This document shows, piece after piece, positions 10,701-19,614 of a stretch of 64,000 bases of DNA. Both the position numbers and the translations under genes were made by a program. The stretch covers positions 2,170,001-2,234,000 of the forward strand of contig NZ_CP066796.1 in NCBI RefSeq assembly GCF_017161565.1, given 5' to 3'. Position 1 is the first letter of the stretch. Each line of letters begins with the position of its first letter. The notes beneath the pieces were generated by a model, which had not been told where the DNA came from, did not search any database, and saw only the letters and a list, made by a program, of their open reading frames with translations. Source of the stretch: Erwinia amylovora. Its GTDB lineage: Bacteria; Pseudomonadota; Gammaproteobacteria; Enterobacterales; Enterobacteriaceae.

Positions 10701-11684
10701 TGCCGTGAATGGCAAAGCGGCACCTTCGTGCTGCCAACCCTGATTGAGCTGAATCACGTTTCCGACCTGACTAAAGAGGTATTTGGCCCGGTGCTGCATG
10801 TGGTGCGCTTTGCGCGCAGTAACCTGCCGCAGCTGGTACAGCAGATTAACGCATCCGCTTACGGCTTAACCCTGGGCGTGCATACGCGTATTGATGAAAC
10901 TATCGCCCAGGTGACGCAGCAGGCCCACGTTGGCAACCTGTATGTCAACCGCAATATCGTCGGCGCGGTTGTCGGCGTGCAGCCGTTCGGAGGTGAAGGG
11001 CTGTCCGGCACCGGGCCTAAAGCCGGTGGGCCGCTGTATCTGTACCGTTTGCTGTCGCACCGGCCGGACGGCGCGCTACGCGTGACGCTGGACCGCCAGG
11101 ATAAAGAGCGGCCGGTGGATGCGCTGCTGCGCCCTGCTCTGCTGTTGCCGCATCAGGCATTGAGCGAGTGGGCAGCCGACCGTCCTGAACTGGCTGCCTG
11201 CTGCGCACGCTACGCGGAACTGGGTCAGGGCGGCACCGTGCGCCTGCTGCCGGGGCCAACCGGAGAGCGTAACACCTTCGCCCTGCTGCCGCGCAATCAG
11301 GTGCTGTGCCTGGCAGACAACGAACAGGATGCGCTGGTGCAGCTGGCAGCCGTCACCGCCGTCGGCAGTCGGGCGTTATGGAGCGACGATGAGCTGCATC
11401 GTAACCTGTGGCGGCAGTTGCCTGAACAGGTTCGCCAGCGCATCGATCTGGCTGCAACACCGCTGGAACGGGGTGAATTTGACGCGGTTATCTGGCACGG
11501 TGATGCCGACCAGCTACGCGCCCTGTGTGAAGCGGTGGCCGCCCGCGATGGCGCCATTGTGTCGGTACAGGGATTTGCGCGCGGAGAAACCAATCTGCTG
11601 CTGGAGCGCCTGCTGCTGGAGCGTTCGCTCAGTGTGAACACCGCAGCGGCGGGTGGCAATGCCAGCCTGATGACCATCGGCTGA
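7737..11684 (+). CDS. putA: PutA proline dehydrogenase / P5C dehydrogenase / repressor
   Basis: 1315 residues (E. coli 1320), the trifunctional form. The first 47 residues form the ribbon-helix-helix DNA-binding domain (MGVKLDDATRDRIKQ). The FAD proline dehydrogenase barrel spans about 260-610 (YWDSEIKRAQ, FATHNAHT). The NAD+ glutamate-semialdehyde dehydrogenase spans about 650-1130, with PWNFPLAIF and catalytic Cys913 in SAGQRCSAL. A C-terminal conserved domain follows. It oxidises proline to glutamate at the inner membrane and represses putA/putP when proline is scarce. The start at 7737 follows GGGAGCTGTAAGGC. Confidence 0.97.
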   Translation: MGTTTMGVKLDDATRDRIKQAAAQIDRTPHWLIKQSIFNYLQQIEQGSALPELPVNGEQAESDERPPEEAHQPFLDFAEHILPQSVARAAITSAWRRPETEAVPMLLEQARLPANLAEATHRLAWQLADRLRHQKGAGGRAGMVQSLLQEFSLSSQEGVALMCLAEALLRIPDKPTRDALIRDKISNGNWHSHLGRSPSLFVNAATWGLLFTGRLVSTHNEANLSRSLNRIIGKSGEPLIRKGVDMAMRLMGEQFVTGETIVEALANAGKLEEKGFRYSYDMLGEAALTAQDAKAYLISYQQAINAIGKASNGRGIYEGPGISIKLSALHPRYNRAQYDRVMEELYPLLKSLTLLARSYDIGINIDAEEADRLELSLDLLEKLCFEPELEGWNGIGFVIQSYQKRCPMVIDYLIDLAQRSRRRLMIRLVKGAYWDSEIKRAQIDGLEGYPVYTRKVYTDISYIACARKLLAAPNLVYPQFATHNAHTLAAIYQLAGNNYYPGQYEFQCLHGMGEPLYEQVVGKVADGKLNRPCRIYAPVGTHETLLAYLVRRLLENGANTSFVNRIADATLPLDELVADPVAAVEKLANSEGAVGLPHPKIPLPRDLYGKQRQNSAGLDLANEHRLASLSSALLSGASQSWQAQPLIVGPLEAGELLPVLNPAEPLDVVGHVRHATAAEVSAALDAAVSEGAIWFATPPQERAAILERAAIMMEGQMQYLIGILVREAGKTFSNAIAEVREAVDFLNYYAGQVRDDFDNETHRPLGPVVCISPWNFPLAIFSGQIAAALAAGNSVLAKPAEQTPLIAAQAVAILHDAGVPPGALQLLPGAGETVGAQLVQDDRVRGVMFTGSTAVATLLQRHLASRLDPQGRPTPLVAETGGMNAMIVDSSALTEQVVSDIVASAFDSAGQRCSALRLLCIQEDVAEHTLKMLRGAMAECRMGNPERFSTDIGPVIDAEAKASIEQHIRAMQSKGFSVFQTARQQAQDCREWQSGTFVLPTLIELNHVSDLTKEVFGPVLHVVRFARSNLPQLVQQINASAYGLTLGVHTRIDETIAQVTQQAHVGNLYVNRNIVGAVVGVQPFGGEGLSGTGPKAGGPLYLYRLLSHRPDGALRVTLDRQDKERPVDALLRPALLLPHQALSEWAADRPELAACCARYAELGQGGTVRLLPGPTGERNTFALLPRNQVLCLADNEQDALVQLAAVTAVGSRALWSDDELHRNLWRQLPEQVRQRIDLAATPLERGEFDAVIWHGDADQLRALCEAVAARDGAIVSVQGFARGETNLLLERLLLERSLSVNTAAAGGNASLMTIG

Positions 11685-12031
11685 CAGGCAGGCTTGCGGG
11701 CAGCCGTGATGGTCGCCCGCAATGCGGTCAATACGCCGGGGCCACCGGTTGAATAAAAATGGTGCCGTGCGGCGCGAACAGCCTGTCTGCTGCTAAAGCA
11801 GGGAGCTTACCGGCAATATAATCCGGCAATCCCGGTGGCTGAAACGCCGGATGTCACCGGCTTACGTTGAATATAGTACAGGATTTTTATATACCCCGGC
11901 GGTTAAGCCGTTTTGATTATTGTGGTATCACCTGTGAGATAACCAATTCGCCCTGATGCCCGACTCACCAGCCCTTATCTCATTATCATCAATATAAAAA
12001 ATGGACAAACTTATCGGCCACTGTTTCACCT
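11685..12031. other. Intergenic region putA-ycfT
   Basis: 347 bases without a gene between two convergent coding regions. A hairpin TTGCGGGC / GCCCGCAA at about 11694-11722 directly follows putA and may terminate it, but no T run follows. The rest shows several short GC-rich inverted repeats and nothing else I can name. Confidence 0.45.
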
Positions 12032-13126
12032 TCAGTTATGAGTTGCCACTTTCTTCACAGCCTCAGGTTTGCCTAACAGCGCCGGGTAGATAAACAGCGC
12101 TTTGCCCGGGCCCCTGTTAAGCAGTTTCCACGCCAGTAGTGATAAGCCGGTAGTAATACTCACCGCGAAAGGAGGAAGCAGTAACGCCCAACTGAGCGAG
12201 AAAGCCGGGTTGTCAAACAGGCTGTATTTCACCGCCAGCGTCAGCATTGTCAAGCCCAGCAGTTCAATAAAGATTCGGTGCAAGACGTAAATCTGCAGCG
12301 TGTTACGACCAATCCAGTTCAGCCAGCCCATGTTAAAACGGTTACTCAGCGCCCTGCACAGCACGATGCTGAAGATGATCGCCATTATGCAGTAAAACGG
12401 GTTTTTTATCATACCAGCCGCGTGGTGTGCCACGCCGAGCAGCAGCATAACCGCCAGCAATGCCAGATGACGGCGCGACAGCTGGCTTATTTCAACCAGC
12501 TTATGGCTGAAATAGGCCCCCAGCAAAAAGTAGACATAATTTTGCATCACGCTGTTCGGACCCCAGCCAGGCACCAGATTAAACTGAGTGGCATAGTTCA
12601 CTACAATTGCCGCCACCAGCAAAGCCCCCCTGTAACGGTAAAACAGCTTTGCCGCCAGGAAATAGAATGCCAGAGCATAAAGATACCAAAGGCTGGTCAT
12701 CGACAATGCCAGCAGTTTGACGAATTCAAGCGGGGAGGAGGCATAGGCGGCATTCTGCGCAGATGAAAGCTTCTGACCCATCAAATTGGCGGAGATGTGA
12801 TAAATACACAACCACTGGATCACACCCCACAGAATATACAGGTAAAGGATATTGACGAACTTTTTAGTAAAGACCTCACTCCAACTCTTTTTACTGATGG
12901 CACTTGCAGCTAACAGCCCTGAAACGAAAAAGAATGCAGGCATACGCAGCGGCGAGAGATATTTATTAAAGACGACCCATATGTCAGCTGGCACTATACC
13001 AGCTGCCAAATGCGACAACGAAGGAATGAAAGTAGTAATAACGGTGTGATGCAATACTACCAGTAATATGCACGCCCCCTTCAGGGTATTAATCCACAGG
13101 ACTTCCTGCTTGCCAGCAACTGTCAT
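12032..13126 (-). CDS. ycfT: Acyltransferase 3 family membrane protein, YcfT-like
   Basis: 364 residues from the ATG at 13126, chosen because ELWIN/VLWINTLKG close to the N-terminus matches E. coli YcfT (357 residues). The open frame extends 20 codons further up without support. About ten membrane segments follow, with the family's His pair in VVLHHTVIT and the segment RMPAFFFVSG, typical of the acyltransferase-3 (OafA/NodX-like) fold. Such proteins acylate sugars in envelope polymers; the substrate of YcfT is unknown. It is convergent with putA. Confidence 0.8.
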   Translation of the reverse strand: MTVAGKQEVLWINTLKGACILLVVLHHTVITTFIPSLSHLAAGIVPADIWVVFNKYLSPLRMPAFFFVSGLLAASAISKKSWSEVFTKKFVNILYLYILWGVIQWLCIYHISANLMGQKLSSAQNAAYASSPLEFVKLLALSMTSLWYLYALAFYFLAAKLFYRYRGALLVAAIVVNYATQFNLVPGWGPNSVMQNYVYFLLGAYFSHKLVEISQLSRRHLALLAVMLLLGVAHHAAGMIKNPFYCIMAIIFSIVLCRALSNRFNMGWLNWIGRNTLQIYVLHRIFIELLGLTMLTLAVKYSLFDNPAFSLSWALLLPPFAVSITTGLSLLAWKLLNRGPGKALFIYPALLGKPEAVKKVATHN

Positions 13127-13366
13127 AATAAAAGCAACCTGATAAAATGTATTTTCCGCAGTATTTCTGGATGCAGAAAAAATCACTATAGGGATCGTCT
13201 TAAATAATTTTCTCTTTCTTGATAGTGATTATATTATTCCCAAATCATTCACTTCCCGTCGATTTTAACCCGTTATTTCTCCTTCTTATTTAAGAAAATC
13301 CTTATCTGCGTGGTTTATCCCTGCCCTTCTCTGCGGCTGATAACAGCGAAAGAAAAAGCGGCGGCG

Positions 13367-14127
13367 TTAACCGATCAGCGATGAGCTGCCAGCAGCGCCC
13401 GTATGCACGAACAGCAGCGGTCGCTGATAACGAAATCGATGTTGCGTTATGCCGTCAAACAGTCCGGCCACCGCCTTGCCGGTGTAAACCTGATCAGGAA
13501 ATATCCCCTCCAGTCGTGCCAGCAGTTTCACTGCCTGCTTGCCCTCTTCGTTCGGATGGCCGTACCCGTAGCGAAATGCTCATCCCACAAGGTCAGCGGC
13601 GCGCAGCTCGCCAGCGCCAGCGGATCGCCCCCATCTTCGTCAGCTGGTCGGACGCATTGCAGGATACGGTCACGTCTGCGACGTTCGCATTCAGGCAGCA
13701 GCTTTTCCAGCCCGACCGCCAGCCCGGCATGCGTACCTCGACTGCCGGAGGCCACCACCACGATGGCAAAATCGACCACGCCTTCACGCTGCTGGGCAAT
13801 TTACCGGGCGCATTCGACGTAGACCAATGCCCCCAGCGGGCAGGAACCCAAGCTTTGCCGCCAGCGCTGCGGTGTGGCGCACATGGTCAGCTGAAGCGCC
13901 AGCGGCAGGCAGCACATCGGCACCAGCGCGCCGGGCATCTGCCGCCATAAATTCGAGCTTGCGCAGCGTATTACCGCCGAAAGCCGGGGCGTGACATCGT
14001 CACGCTTGATGAAAATATCGCGTTCAGGATAGTCTGATAAGCGGGGAAGATGCTTTAAGGGCGTGGGCGCACCCGTGAGTTCGATACGGGGAAAGTGAAT
14101 CATATTGTGTAAAGACAAGCTGGCCAA
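13367..14127 (-). pseudogene. dcyD: D-cysteine desulfhydrase pseudogene
   Basis: The N-terminal piece starting near 14115 reads [19 protein letters not shown] and [10 protein letters not shown], as in DcyD, then runs out of frame before the GGNKLRK lysine region. Further down, VVVASGSRGTHAGLAVGLEK matches the PLP-binding middle of the enzyme in another frame, and an HTG-like end lies near 13400. The total span is 760 bases against about 990 for an intact gene, so there is an internal deletion as well as frameshifts. Intact DcyD is a PLP enzyme that breaks D-cysteine to pyruvate, H2S and ammonia. Its place next to fliZ is the same as in E. coli. Confidence 0.88.
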
Positions 14128-14200
14128 TATAGCTGGCGCTTAAGTTATCTCGACAGTGTTACAGGACATTCCCCGCCGATCGTCTGCCAGCAGCAGATAA

Positions 14201-14704
14201 CTAATTACTCTGCCAGCCGAGGAACTGATCGTACTTACGCAGCGCGATGCGATAATTGTTGTTACCGGCGTCTGGCAGATCGTTTTCCAGACATTCATGC
14301 CAGCTCGGCCTGCAAAGCCGTTCCGACGGAAAATTGCGTGCGGACAGCATACCGTCAAGACGACGCAAGCGAACAACATATTCGCGAATGGTGCTGTGGC
14401 TCATTTCCGTCTGCTCAAACAGATACTGTTTAAACGCCATAATGTCGAAGTAGGTTGCATTGGTGTTGCAATAAATGTCGCTACAGAAACGACACAGCGC
14501 TGTCAGCTCAAGTTGCAGATTCGACCAGACACGCTCATCCACAGGCTGATCCATCCTGGCGATGGCTTCTTTATTAATAATTTGACCACGAAATACCAGC
14601 GCCATCCGATCCAGGACTTTAGCGCAATGGCAGCAATGGATCTGGCTGTGTTTGTAGTCTTTCAAATAACGGCTTAACGGCCTGGTTCTAATTTTCGTTA
14701 CCAT
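14201..14704 (-). CDS. fliZ: FliZ flagellar regulator
   Basis: 167 residues. PLSRYLKDYKHSQ near the start, the Cys pairs CCHC and CRFC, and FKQYLFEQTEMS followed by REYVVRLRRLDG match FliZ; the last part resembles the core-binding fold of tyrosine recombinases. The C-terminus is about 15 residues shorter than in E. coli. FliZ modulates flagellar and sigma-S-dependent genes by binding DNA and works downstream of FlhDC. It lies 41 bases after fliA in the same leftward unit. Confidence 0.92.
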   Translation of the reverse strand: MVTKIRTRPLSRYLKDYKHSQIHCCHCAKVLDRMALVFRGQIINKEAIARMDQPVDERVWSNLQLELTALCRFCSDIYCNTNATYFDIMAFKQYLFEQTEMSHSTIREYVVRLRRLDGMLSARNFPSERLCRPSWHECLENDLPDAGNNNYRIALRKYDQFLGWQSN

Positions 14705-14745
14705 TTAAGGTTCCCGGTAAAGTTGAAAGGGCGCAACTGACTTGA

Positions 14746-15468
14746 TCAGCGCGCTCCCGATAACCTGGCGCGCAGGCGTTTTATCGCCTGACTGTGCAGC
14801 TGGCTGACACGGGATTCCCCCACCTCCAGCACGGCGCCAATCTCTTTCAAATTCAGCTCTTCCTGGTAATAAAGCGTCAGCACCATTTTTTCGCGCTCGG
14901 GCAGCCCATCAATAGCTTCGATTACGCGGTCGCGCAGATCCCCTTCCAGCAGCTGATGCAGCGGATTTTCCTGCTCGTGGCCTTCCGTCACCAGTTCCGC
15001 ACTGTCGCCATGTTCCTCACGGTATTCATCGAAGGAAAATAGCTGACTGTTATTGGTATCCAGCAGGATTTGTCGGTACTCCTCCAGGGGAACATCTAAC
15101 TGTGCCGCCACTTCCTGTTCGGTAGCCGTTCGGCCCAACGCCTGTTCCACCTGGTGCATAGCCCCTGCCACTTCGCGTGCGTTGCGACGCACGCTTCGCG
15201 GCGCCCAGTCGCGGCTACGCAGCTCGTCGAGCATGGCACCGCGAATACGCTGTACGGCGTAGGTGGTGAACGCCGTTCCCTGCATGGCGTCGTAGCGTTC
15301 TACGGCATTCAGCAGTCCGATCCCCCCGGCCTGAAGCAAGTCGTCAAGTTCAACGCTGGCCGGCAGACGAACCTGAAGACGCAGCGCCTCATGACGCACC
15401 AGCGGTATGTATCGCTGCCACAGCGAATGTTTGTCCATCACGCCATTGGCGGTATACAGATCGTTCAC
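14746..15468 (-). CDS. fliA: Flagellar sigma factor FliA (sigma-28)
   Basis: 240 residues, the usual size. Region 2 reads YIPLVRHEALRLQVRLPAS then DDLLQAGGIGLLNAVERYD, and region 4 reads LPEREKMVLTLYYQEELN with the helix-turn-helix ending SRVSQLHSQAIKRLRARL. FliA directs RNA polymerase to late flagellar promoters such as those of fliC and fliD here and is held back by FlgM until the hook is finished. Its own upstream region holds a sigma-28-like site. Confidence 0.96.
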   Translation of the reverse strand: MNDLYTANGVMDKHSLWQRYIPLVRHEALRLQVRLPASVELDDLLQAGGIGLLNAVERYDAMQGTAFTTYAVQRIRGAMLDELRSRDWAPRSVRRNAREVAGAMHQVEQALGRTATEQEVAAQLDVPLEEYRQILLDTNNSQLFSFDEYREEHGDSAELVTEGHEQENPLHQLLEGDLRDRVIEAIDGLPEREKMVLTLYYQEELNLKEIGAVLEVGESRVSQLHSQAIKRLRARLSGAR

Positions 15469-15493
15469 GCTGACCTACCCAGGATTAATTAAG

Positions 15494-15520
15494 TTATCGG
15501 CATGATTATCGGTTTCTGTA
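15494..15520 (-). promoter_or_regulatory. Sigma-28 promoter of fliA
   Basis: On the minus strand: TACA, 15 bases, then GCCGATAA. The -10 element is an exact sigma-28 match and the -35 differs from TAAA at one base. It lies 26 bases upstream of the fliA start, consistent with autoregulation. Confidence 0.7.
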
Positions 15521-15623
15521 GCTAATTTGATTGAGGGAATAGCGGTTAAAAAAGCGGGTTATTTCATTTTTGTGGGTCGACAGCTCCCCGCCTTCAGCGT
15601 TACTGGCACGGGAAGCTGTCAGG

Positions 15624-16592
15624 TTAAACGTGACTCCGAAGCCGCCGGCGCGTGGTTTCCGGCACCAGCGCCCACAGGGCACAAACCTGGCCCTCCAGGT
15701 GCTGATAATAGGGCAACAGGGCGCTATCTTGCGGAGAAATGCAGCGAGAATGTACCGTACCCTGAAGCGGATCGATGCGCATCCGTTTGCTGGCAAACAG
15801 CCGTTGCAGATCGCTGCGCAAGAACAAACCGTTATCCGTGCTGTTATCCAGCAGATAACCCTGTTCGTTCTCCTGCATGTTGATATGGCAAGCTTCAACC
15901 CACGGCCACGCGTGCTCGTCGGTCAGTTGTGTACCGGTGACCACACAGGCACCGTAGCGCTCGCGCAGCGCGCTGGTGAACTCCTGGTGGCTGGCGCGAT
16001 GCCACAGACGTGCTTTAACCCGTCGCCCCACCTGGGTGCCGGCAATAACGCCGCCAGGCTGCGGCAACAGTGGCGAAGTCAGCACCACGATAAACTGCAG
16101 CTGGCGCGCATATTCAAAGCAGGGCTGCGACTGGCGGTCATACAACTGCCAGTATTCATCCTCTTCTTCAGTGCGTAGCAGCATCAGGCTGTAACCGCGT
16201 TGCTGCAGCAAGCTTTGTGCCATGATCGACGCCGGATCCAGCATCGCTAATACCCGGCTTTCCCCCATGACCTTCCAGGTGTTCCACGGCGAATGCGATG
16301 GCGGGCGACGAAAATAGAGAAAGCTCTGCTGGCTCTGCAAATAGTGCTCTAAGCGCTGTAAGTAGTTTTTACGCTCGTTATCGTGGCTAATAAACAGTAA
16401 ATCTTCTAACGCAATATGGCTGTCCTGACTGGCAAACACCGCGCGGATCGTCCAGTTCTTGCTGGAGGTGGACGGACTGAGCAGGCCACGAGCGGTTAAC
16501 GATTTATCATCAGGGTACTTTTTGCTGTAGCGGTCGTTGATTTCCTCAAACGGCAGCAGTTCCCCGGGGAGCAGGTCATAATTGAAGCGCAT
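15624..16592 (-). CDS. HNH endonuclease family protein between fliC and fliA
   Basis: 322 residues from the ATG at 16592, which follows TCTGGAGTG; the frame is open ten codons further up without a better site. The C-terminal third holds an HNH nuclease core: CVVTGTQ, then WVEACHI, then DNGLFLRSDLQRLF with a basic tail, resembling the HNH_2 type. The N-terminal 190 residues have no motif I know. It stands between fliC and fliA on the same strand, just behind the fliC terminator. It would cut DNA if active; the target and biological role are unknown. It is not part of the standard E. coli flagellar set. Confidence 0.75.
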   Translation of the reverse strand: MRFNYDLLPGELLPFEEINDRYSKKYPDDKSLTARGLLSPSTSSKNWTIRAVFASQDSHIALEDLLFISHDNERKNYLQRLEHYLQSQQSFLYFRRPPSHSPWNTWKVMGESRVLAMLDPASIMAQSLLQQRGYSLMLLRTEEEDEYWQLYDRQSQPCFEYARQLQFIVVLTSPLLPQPGGVIAGTQVGRRVKARLWHRASHQEFTSALRERYGACVVTGTQLTDEHAWPWVEACHINMQENEQGYLLDNSTDNGLFLRSDLQRLFASKRMRIDPLQGTVHSRCISPQDSALLPYYQHLEGQVCALWALVPETTRRRLRSHV

Positions 16593-16603
16593 AAAACACT
16601 CCA

Positions 16604-16633
16604 GAGAAAAAAAACCCCGCAAGCGCGGGGTTT
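16604..16633 (-). terminator. Rho-independent terminator of fliC
   Basis: On the minus strand: AAACCCCGC, loop GCTT, GCGGGGTTT running into eight T. It lies about 30 bases after the fliC stop and ends only about 12 bases before the start of the HNH gene. Confidence 0.9.
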
Positions 16634-16663
16634 AAAGGGTTCAGTAAAGGGTTAACGCGACGG

Positions 16664-17506
16664 TTAGCCCTGCAGCAGAGACAGAACCTGCTGTGGAACC
16701 TGGTTCGCTTTAGCCAGTACGGAGTTACCTGCCTGCTGAATGATCTGTGCCTTAGACATGTTAGACACTTCAGTGGCGTAGTCAGCATCCTGGATGCGAG
16801 ACTGAGCGGAAGACAGGTTAGTGGTGGTGTTGTTCAGGTTGGTGACCGCAGAATCCAGACGGTTCTGTACCGCACCGAGGCCTGAACGCAGTTTGTCAAC
16901 GCTGGAAATAGCTTTGTCCAGCAGAGCCAGCGGATCGGCAGTGGTAGCCGCTGCGGTGGTGCCATCAGCTTCTTTAGTTGCCACGGTGAATTTATCAAGA
17001 CCCAGGGTAGTCGAGTCGATTTTTTTCAGGCTAACTTCGATGGTTTCGTTATCGTTAGCACCCACCTGGATTTTCATGGTGTTGTCCTGAGACAGAACCT
17101 TCACGCCGTTGAACTGAGTCTGACCAGATACGCGGTCAATTTCGTCCAGACGTGATTTGATTTCGTCCTGGATTGAAGACAGATCGGAATCAGAGTTAGT
17201 GCCGTTTTTAGCCTGAACGGTCAATTCACGAACGCGCTGTAAGTTGTTGTTGATGCCTGTCAGAGCGCCTTCAGTGGTCTGTGCCAGAGAAATACCATCG
17301 TTAGCATTACGCGCAGCCTGAGTCAAACCTTTGATGTTAGAGGTGAAGCGGTTAGAAATCGCCTGACCCGCCGCATCTTCTTTAGAGCTGGTGATACGTG
17401 AACCAGAAGACAGACGCTCCATAGAAGAAGACAGCGCTGACTGGTTTTTGTTGATGTTGTTCTGAGTGATCAGTGAAAGGCTGTTGGTATTGATAACTTG
17501 TGCCAT
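16664..17506 (-). CDS. fliC: Flagellin FliC
   Basis: 280 residues, a short flagellin. The conserved D0/D1 ends are complete: [20 protein letters not shown] at the N-terminus (with [20 protein letters not shown]) and [17 protein letters not shown] to VLSLLQG at the C-terminus. The central variable part is only about 80 residues, so most D2/D3 surface domains seen in E. coli (498 aa) are missing. It is exported and polymerises into the filament. It has its own sigma-28 promoter and a strong terminator, so it is monocistronic. Confidence 0.97.
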   Translation of the reverse strand: MAQVINTNSLSLITQNNINKNQSALSSSMERLSSGSRITSSKEDAAGQAISNRFTSNIKGLTQAARNANDGISLAQTTEGALTGINNNLQRVRELTVQAKNGTNSDSDLSSIQDEIKSRLDEIDRVSGQTQFNGVKVLSQDNTMKIQVGANDNETIEVSLKKIDSTTLGLDKFTVATKEADGTTAAATTADPLALLDKAISSVDKLRSGLGAVQNRLDSAVTNLNNTTTNLSSAQSRIQDADYATEVSNMSKAQIIQQAGNSVLAKANQVPQQVLSLLQG

Positions 17507-17583
17507 GATAGATATTCCTGTTTAATCAGTTCGGTTGTATGGGTTAGGGTTATTCGCCCCCGGCTTCATCGCCGTCAAAGTTG

Positions 17584-17610
17584 TTATCGTCTGCCTCTCA
17601 ATAACCTTTA
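17584..17610 (-). promoter_or_regulatory. Sigma-28 promoter of fliC
   Basis: On the minus strand: TAAA, exactly 15 bases, GACGATAA (consensus TAAA-N15-GCCGATAA, one mismatch). It is 78 bases upstream of the fliC start. Confidence 0.9.
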
Positions 17611-17712
17611 GAACTATTTTAAACTCGCGCTGATTTTTTCTTTCCCCGCAACTGCCCGAAATACCCCTCTTTATTACCGCTATTCTTTTTATTGCCGTCT
17701 GGTAAATAATCG

Positions 17713-17739
17713 TAAACTTTGCCAGATAACAGCCGATAA
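17713..17739 (+). promoter_or_regulatory. Sigma-28 promoter of fliDST
   Basis: TAAA, 15 bases, GCCGATAA: a perfect match to the sigma-28 consensus, 44 bases upstream of the fliD start. It is divergent from the fliC promoter. Confidence 0.93.
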
Positions 17740-17782
17740 CTTCCGTACCCATACTCCGTGCTAACGATAAAAAGGAAACATC

Positions 17783-19186
17783 ATGGCTAGTATTTCTACT
17801 TTAGGCATCGGCTCCGGCCTCGATTTGAATAGCATTCTGGACAAAATGCAATCGGCAGAGAAAGAGGCCTTGAAGCCAATCACCAATCAGCAAACGGCAT
17901 CAAACGCCAGGCTGAGCGCCTACAGCACCATGAAAAGCGCGCTGGAAACCTTCCAGACGGCTAACGCCAAACTGAATAATGCCGATCTGTATAGCGCCAC
18001 CACCACCACCAGCAGCTCCAGCGCCTTTAGCGCCACCACCACTGCCACCGCCACAGCAGGCAAATACAACATTAGCGTGTCGGCTCTCGCCAAAGCGCAA
18101 ACCCTGACCACCGCTGTACAGAACAGTAATAGCAAAGCTCTGGCAAGCAGCGACAGCACCATTGCCATTAAACTGGCGGGTAGCGACAACGTGGTCAACG
18201 TGGCCGTCAGCGCGGCAGACTCTTCGCTGAACGGCGTCCGTGATGCGATCAATAAAGCCAATGCGGGCGTTACCGCCAGCGTCATCAAAAGCGGCGATGG
18301 CAGTTATCGCCTGTCACTGACCTCGGCTAAAACCGGAACCGATAACGCCATGACGCTGTCGGTTAGCGGCGACAGTGCGCTGCAGGGCATGCTTAATTAC
18401 GATGGCGTGGCCAGTAGCAATCTCACGCAGAGCGTGGCGGCGCAAAACGCCAAACTCACGGTAAACAACGTTGAGATCGAAAACAGCAGCAACACCATCA
18501 GTGATGCGCTGGAAGGAATAACGTTTAACCTTAACGATGTCACCAGCGGCAACCAGACGCTGGCAGTGAACAAAGACACCAATAGCACCTCAACGGTGAT
18601 TTCCGACTGGGCAAACGCATATAACACCCTGCTGGATACCTTTGCCACGCTGACCAAATACACCGCAGTGAAAAAGAATGCTGATACTCAGGACAGCAGC
18701 AACGGCCCGCTGCTTGGCGACAGCACCCTGCGTACGATTCAGTCGCAGTTGAAAACGATGTTAACCAACGCCTCCAGTACGTCGACCTTTAAGACGCTGT
18801 CGCAAATCGGGATTACCAGCGATCCGAGCACCGGCAAACTGAAAACCGATAAAACCGCCCTCGATGCAGCGCTGACCAAGGATCCGGAAGGGATTAAAGC
18901 GATGATTTTCGGCGATGGAAAAACCACCGGGATCGCCACTAAAATGGCGAAAAGCCTGACCGGCTGGTTATCTGCCACCGGTGAAGTTCAGACGGCGAAA
19001 GACGGTGTCAGCAAGACGCTGACCAGCCTTAACGCGCAGTATACAAAGGTGAGCGACCGTATTGATGACACCATTGCGCGCTTGAAAAAGCAGTTTACCG
19101 CACTGGATGTGACCATTAGCAAACTGAACTCTACCAGCAGCTATTTGACATCACAGTTTTCAACCTCAAGCAGTTCCAGTAAGTAA
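17783..19186 (+). CDS. fliD: Flagellar filament cap FliD
   Basis: 467 residues, close to E. coli FliD (468). The N-terminus has the family pattern (SISTLGIGSGLDLNSILDKM) and the C-terminus has the coiled-coil-like stretch LNAQYTKVSDRIDDTIARLKKQ followed by LNSTSSYLTSQF. The middle is rich in Ala, Thr and Ser. FliD forms the cap under which flagellin subunits fold and is exported with help from FliT. It is first in a fliD-fliS-fliT unit with 17- and 12-base gaps. Confidence 0.97.
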   Translation: MASISTLGIGSGLDLNSILDKMQSAEKEALKPITNQQTASNARLSAYSTMKSALETFQTANAKLNNADLYSATTTTSSSSAFSATTTATATAGKYNISVSALAKAQTLTTAVQNSNSKALASSDSTIAIKLAGSDNVVNVAVSAADSSLNGVRDAINKANAGVTASVIKSGDGSYRLSLTSAKTGTDNAMTLSVSGDSALQGMLNYDGVASSNLTQSVAAQNAKLTVNNVEIENSSNTISDALEGITFNLNDVTSGNQTLAVNKDTNSTSTVISDWANAYNTLLDTFATLTKYTAVKKNADTQDSSNGPLLGDSTLRTIQSQLKTMLTNASSTSTFKTLSQIGITSDPSTGKLKTDKTALDAALTKDPEGIKAMIFGDGKTTGIATKMAKSLTGWLSATGEVQTAKDGVSKTLTSLNAQYTKVSDRIDDTIARLKKQFTALDVTISKLNSTSSYLTSQFSTSSSSSK

Positions 19187-19203
19187 TAAGGTAAGGAGCC
19201 AAT

Positions 19204-19602
19204 ATGTATAGTGCCAGCGGTACTAAAGCCTATGCAAAAATCGGCGTAGAAAGTGCAGTAATGAGTGCCAGCAACGACCAGCTGATTACCCTACTGTTCG
19301 ACGGGGCGCTTAGCGCCTTGGTGCGCGCTCGTCTGTTTTTGCTGGACGGTAACATGGTGAAAAAAGGAGAGTCGCTTTCCAAAGCGATTAACATTATCGA
19401 TAACGGTTTAAAGCTGGGTGTGGATGGAACCAGTGACGACGAGTTAACGCGCAATCTGGCAGAACTGTACCGGTATATGGTTTATCGCCTGCTTCGCGCT
19501 AACCTGGATAACGATGCTGAAGGAATTGAAGAAGTTGAAGCGCTGTTGCGCAATATTGCCGATGCCTGGAAAGAGGTTTCTGGCACCACCGCTCTGGTTT
19601 AG
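19204..19602 (+). CDS. fliS: Flagellin export chaperone FliS
   Basis: 132 residues. It starts MYSASGTKAYAKIGVESAV, the FliS signature, and is predicted all-helical. LITLLFDGAL is conserved. FliS binds the C-terminal helices of flagellin in the cytoplasm and keeps it unpolymerised until export. The start follows AAGGAGCCAAT. Confidence 0.95.
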   Translation: MYSASGTKAYAKIGVESAVMSASNDQLITLLFDGALSALVRARLFLLDGNMVKKGESLSKAINIIDNGLKLGVDGTSDDELTRNLAELYRYMVYRLLRANLDNDAEGIEEVEALLRNIADAWKEVSGTTALV

Positions 19603-19614
19603 GATGTTTTACTT

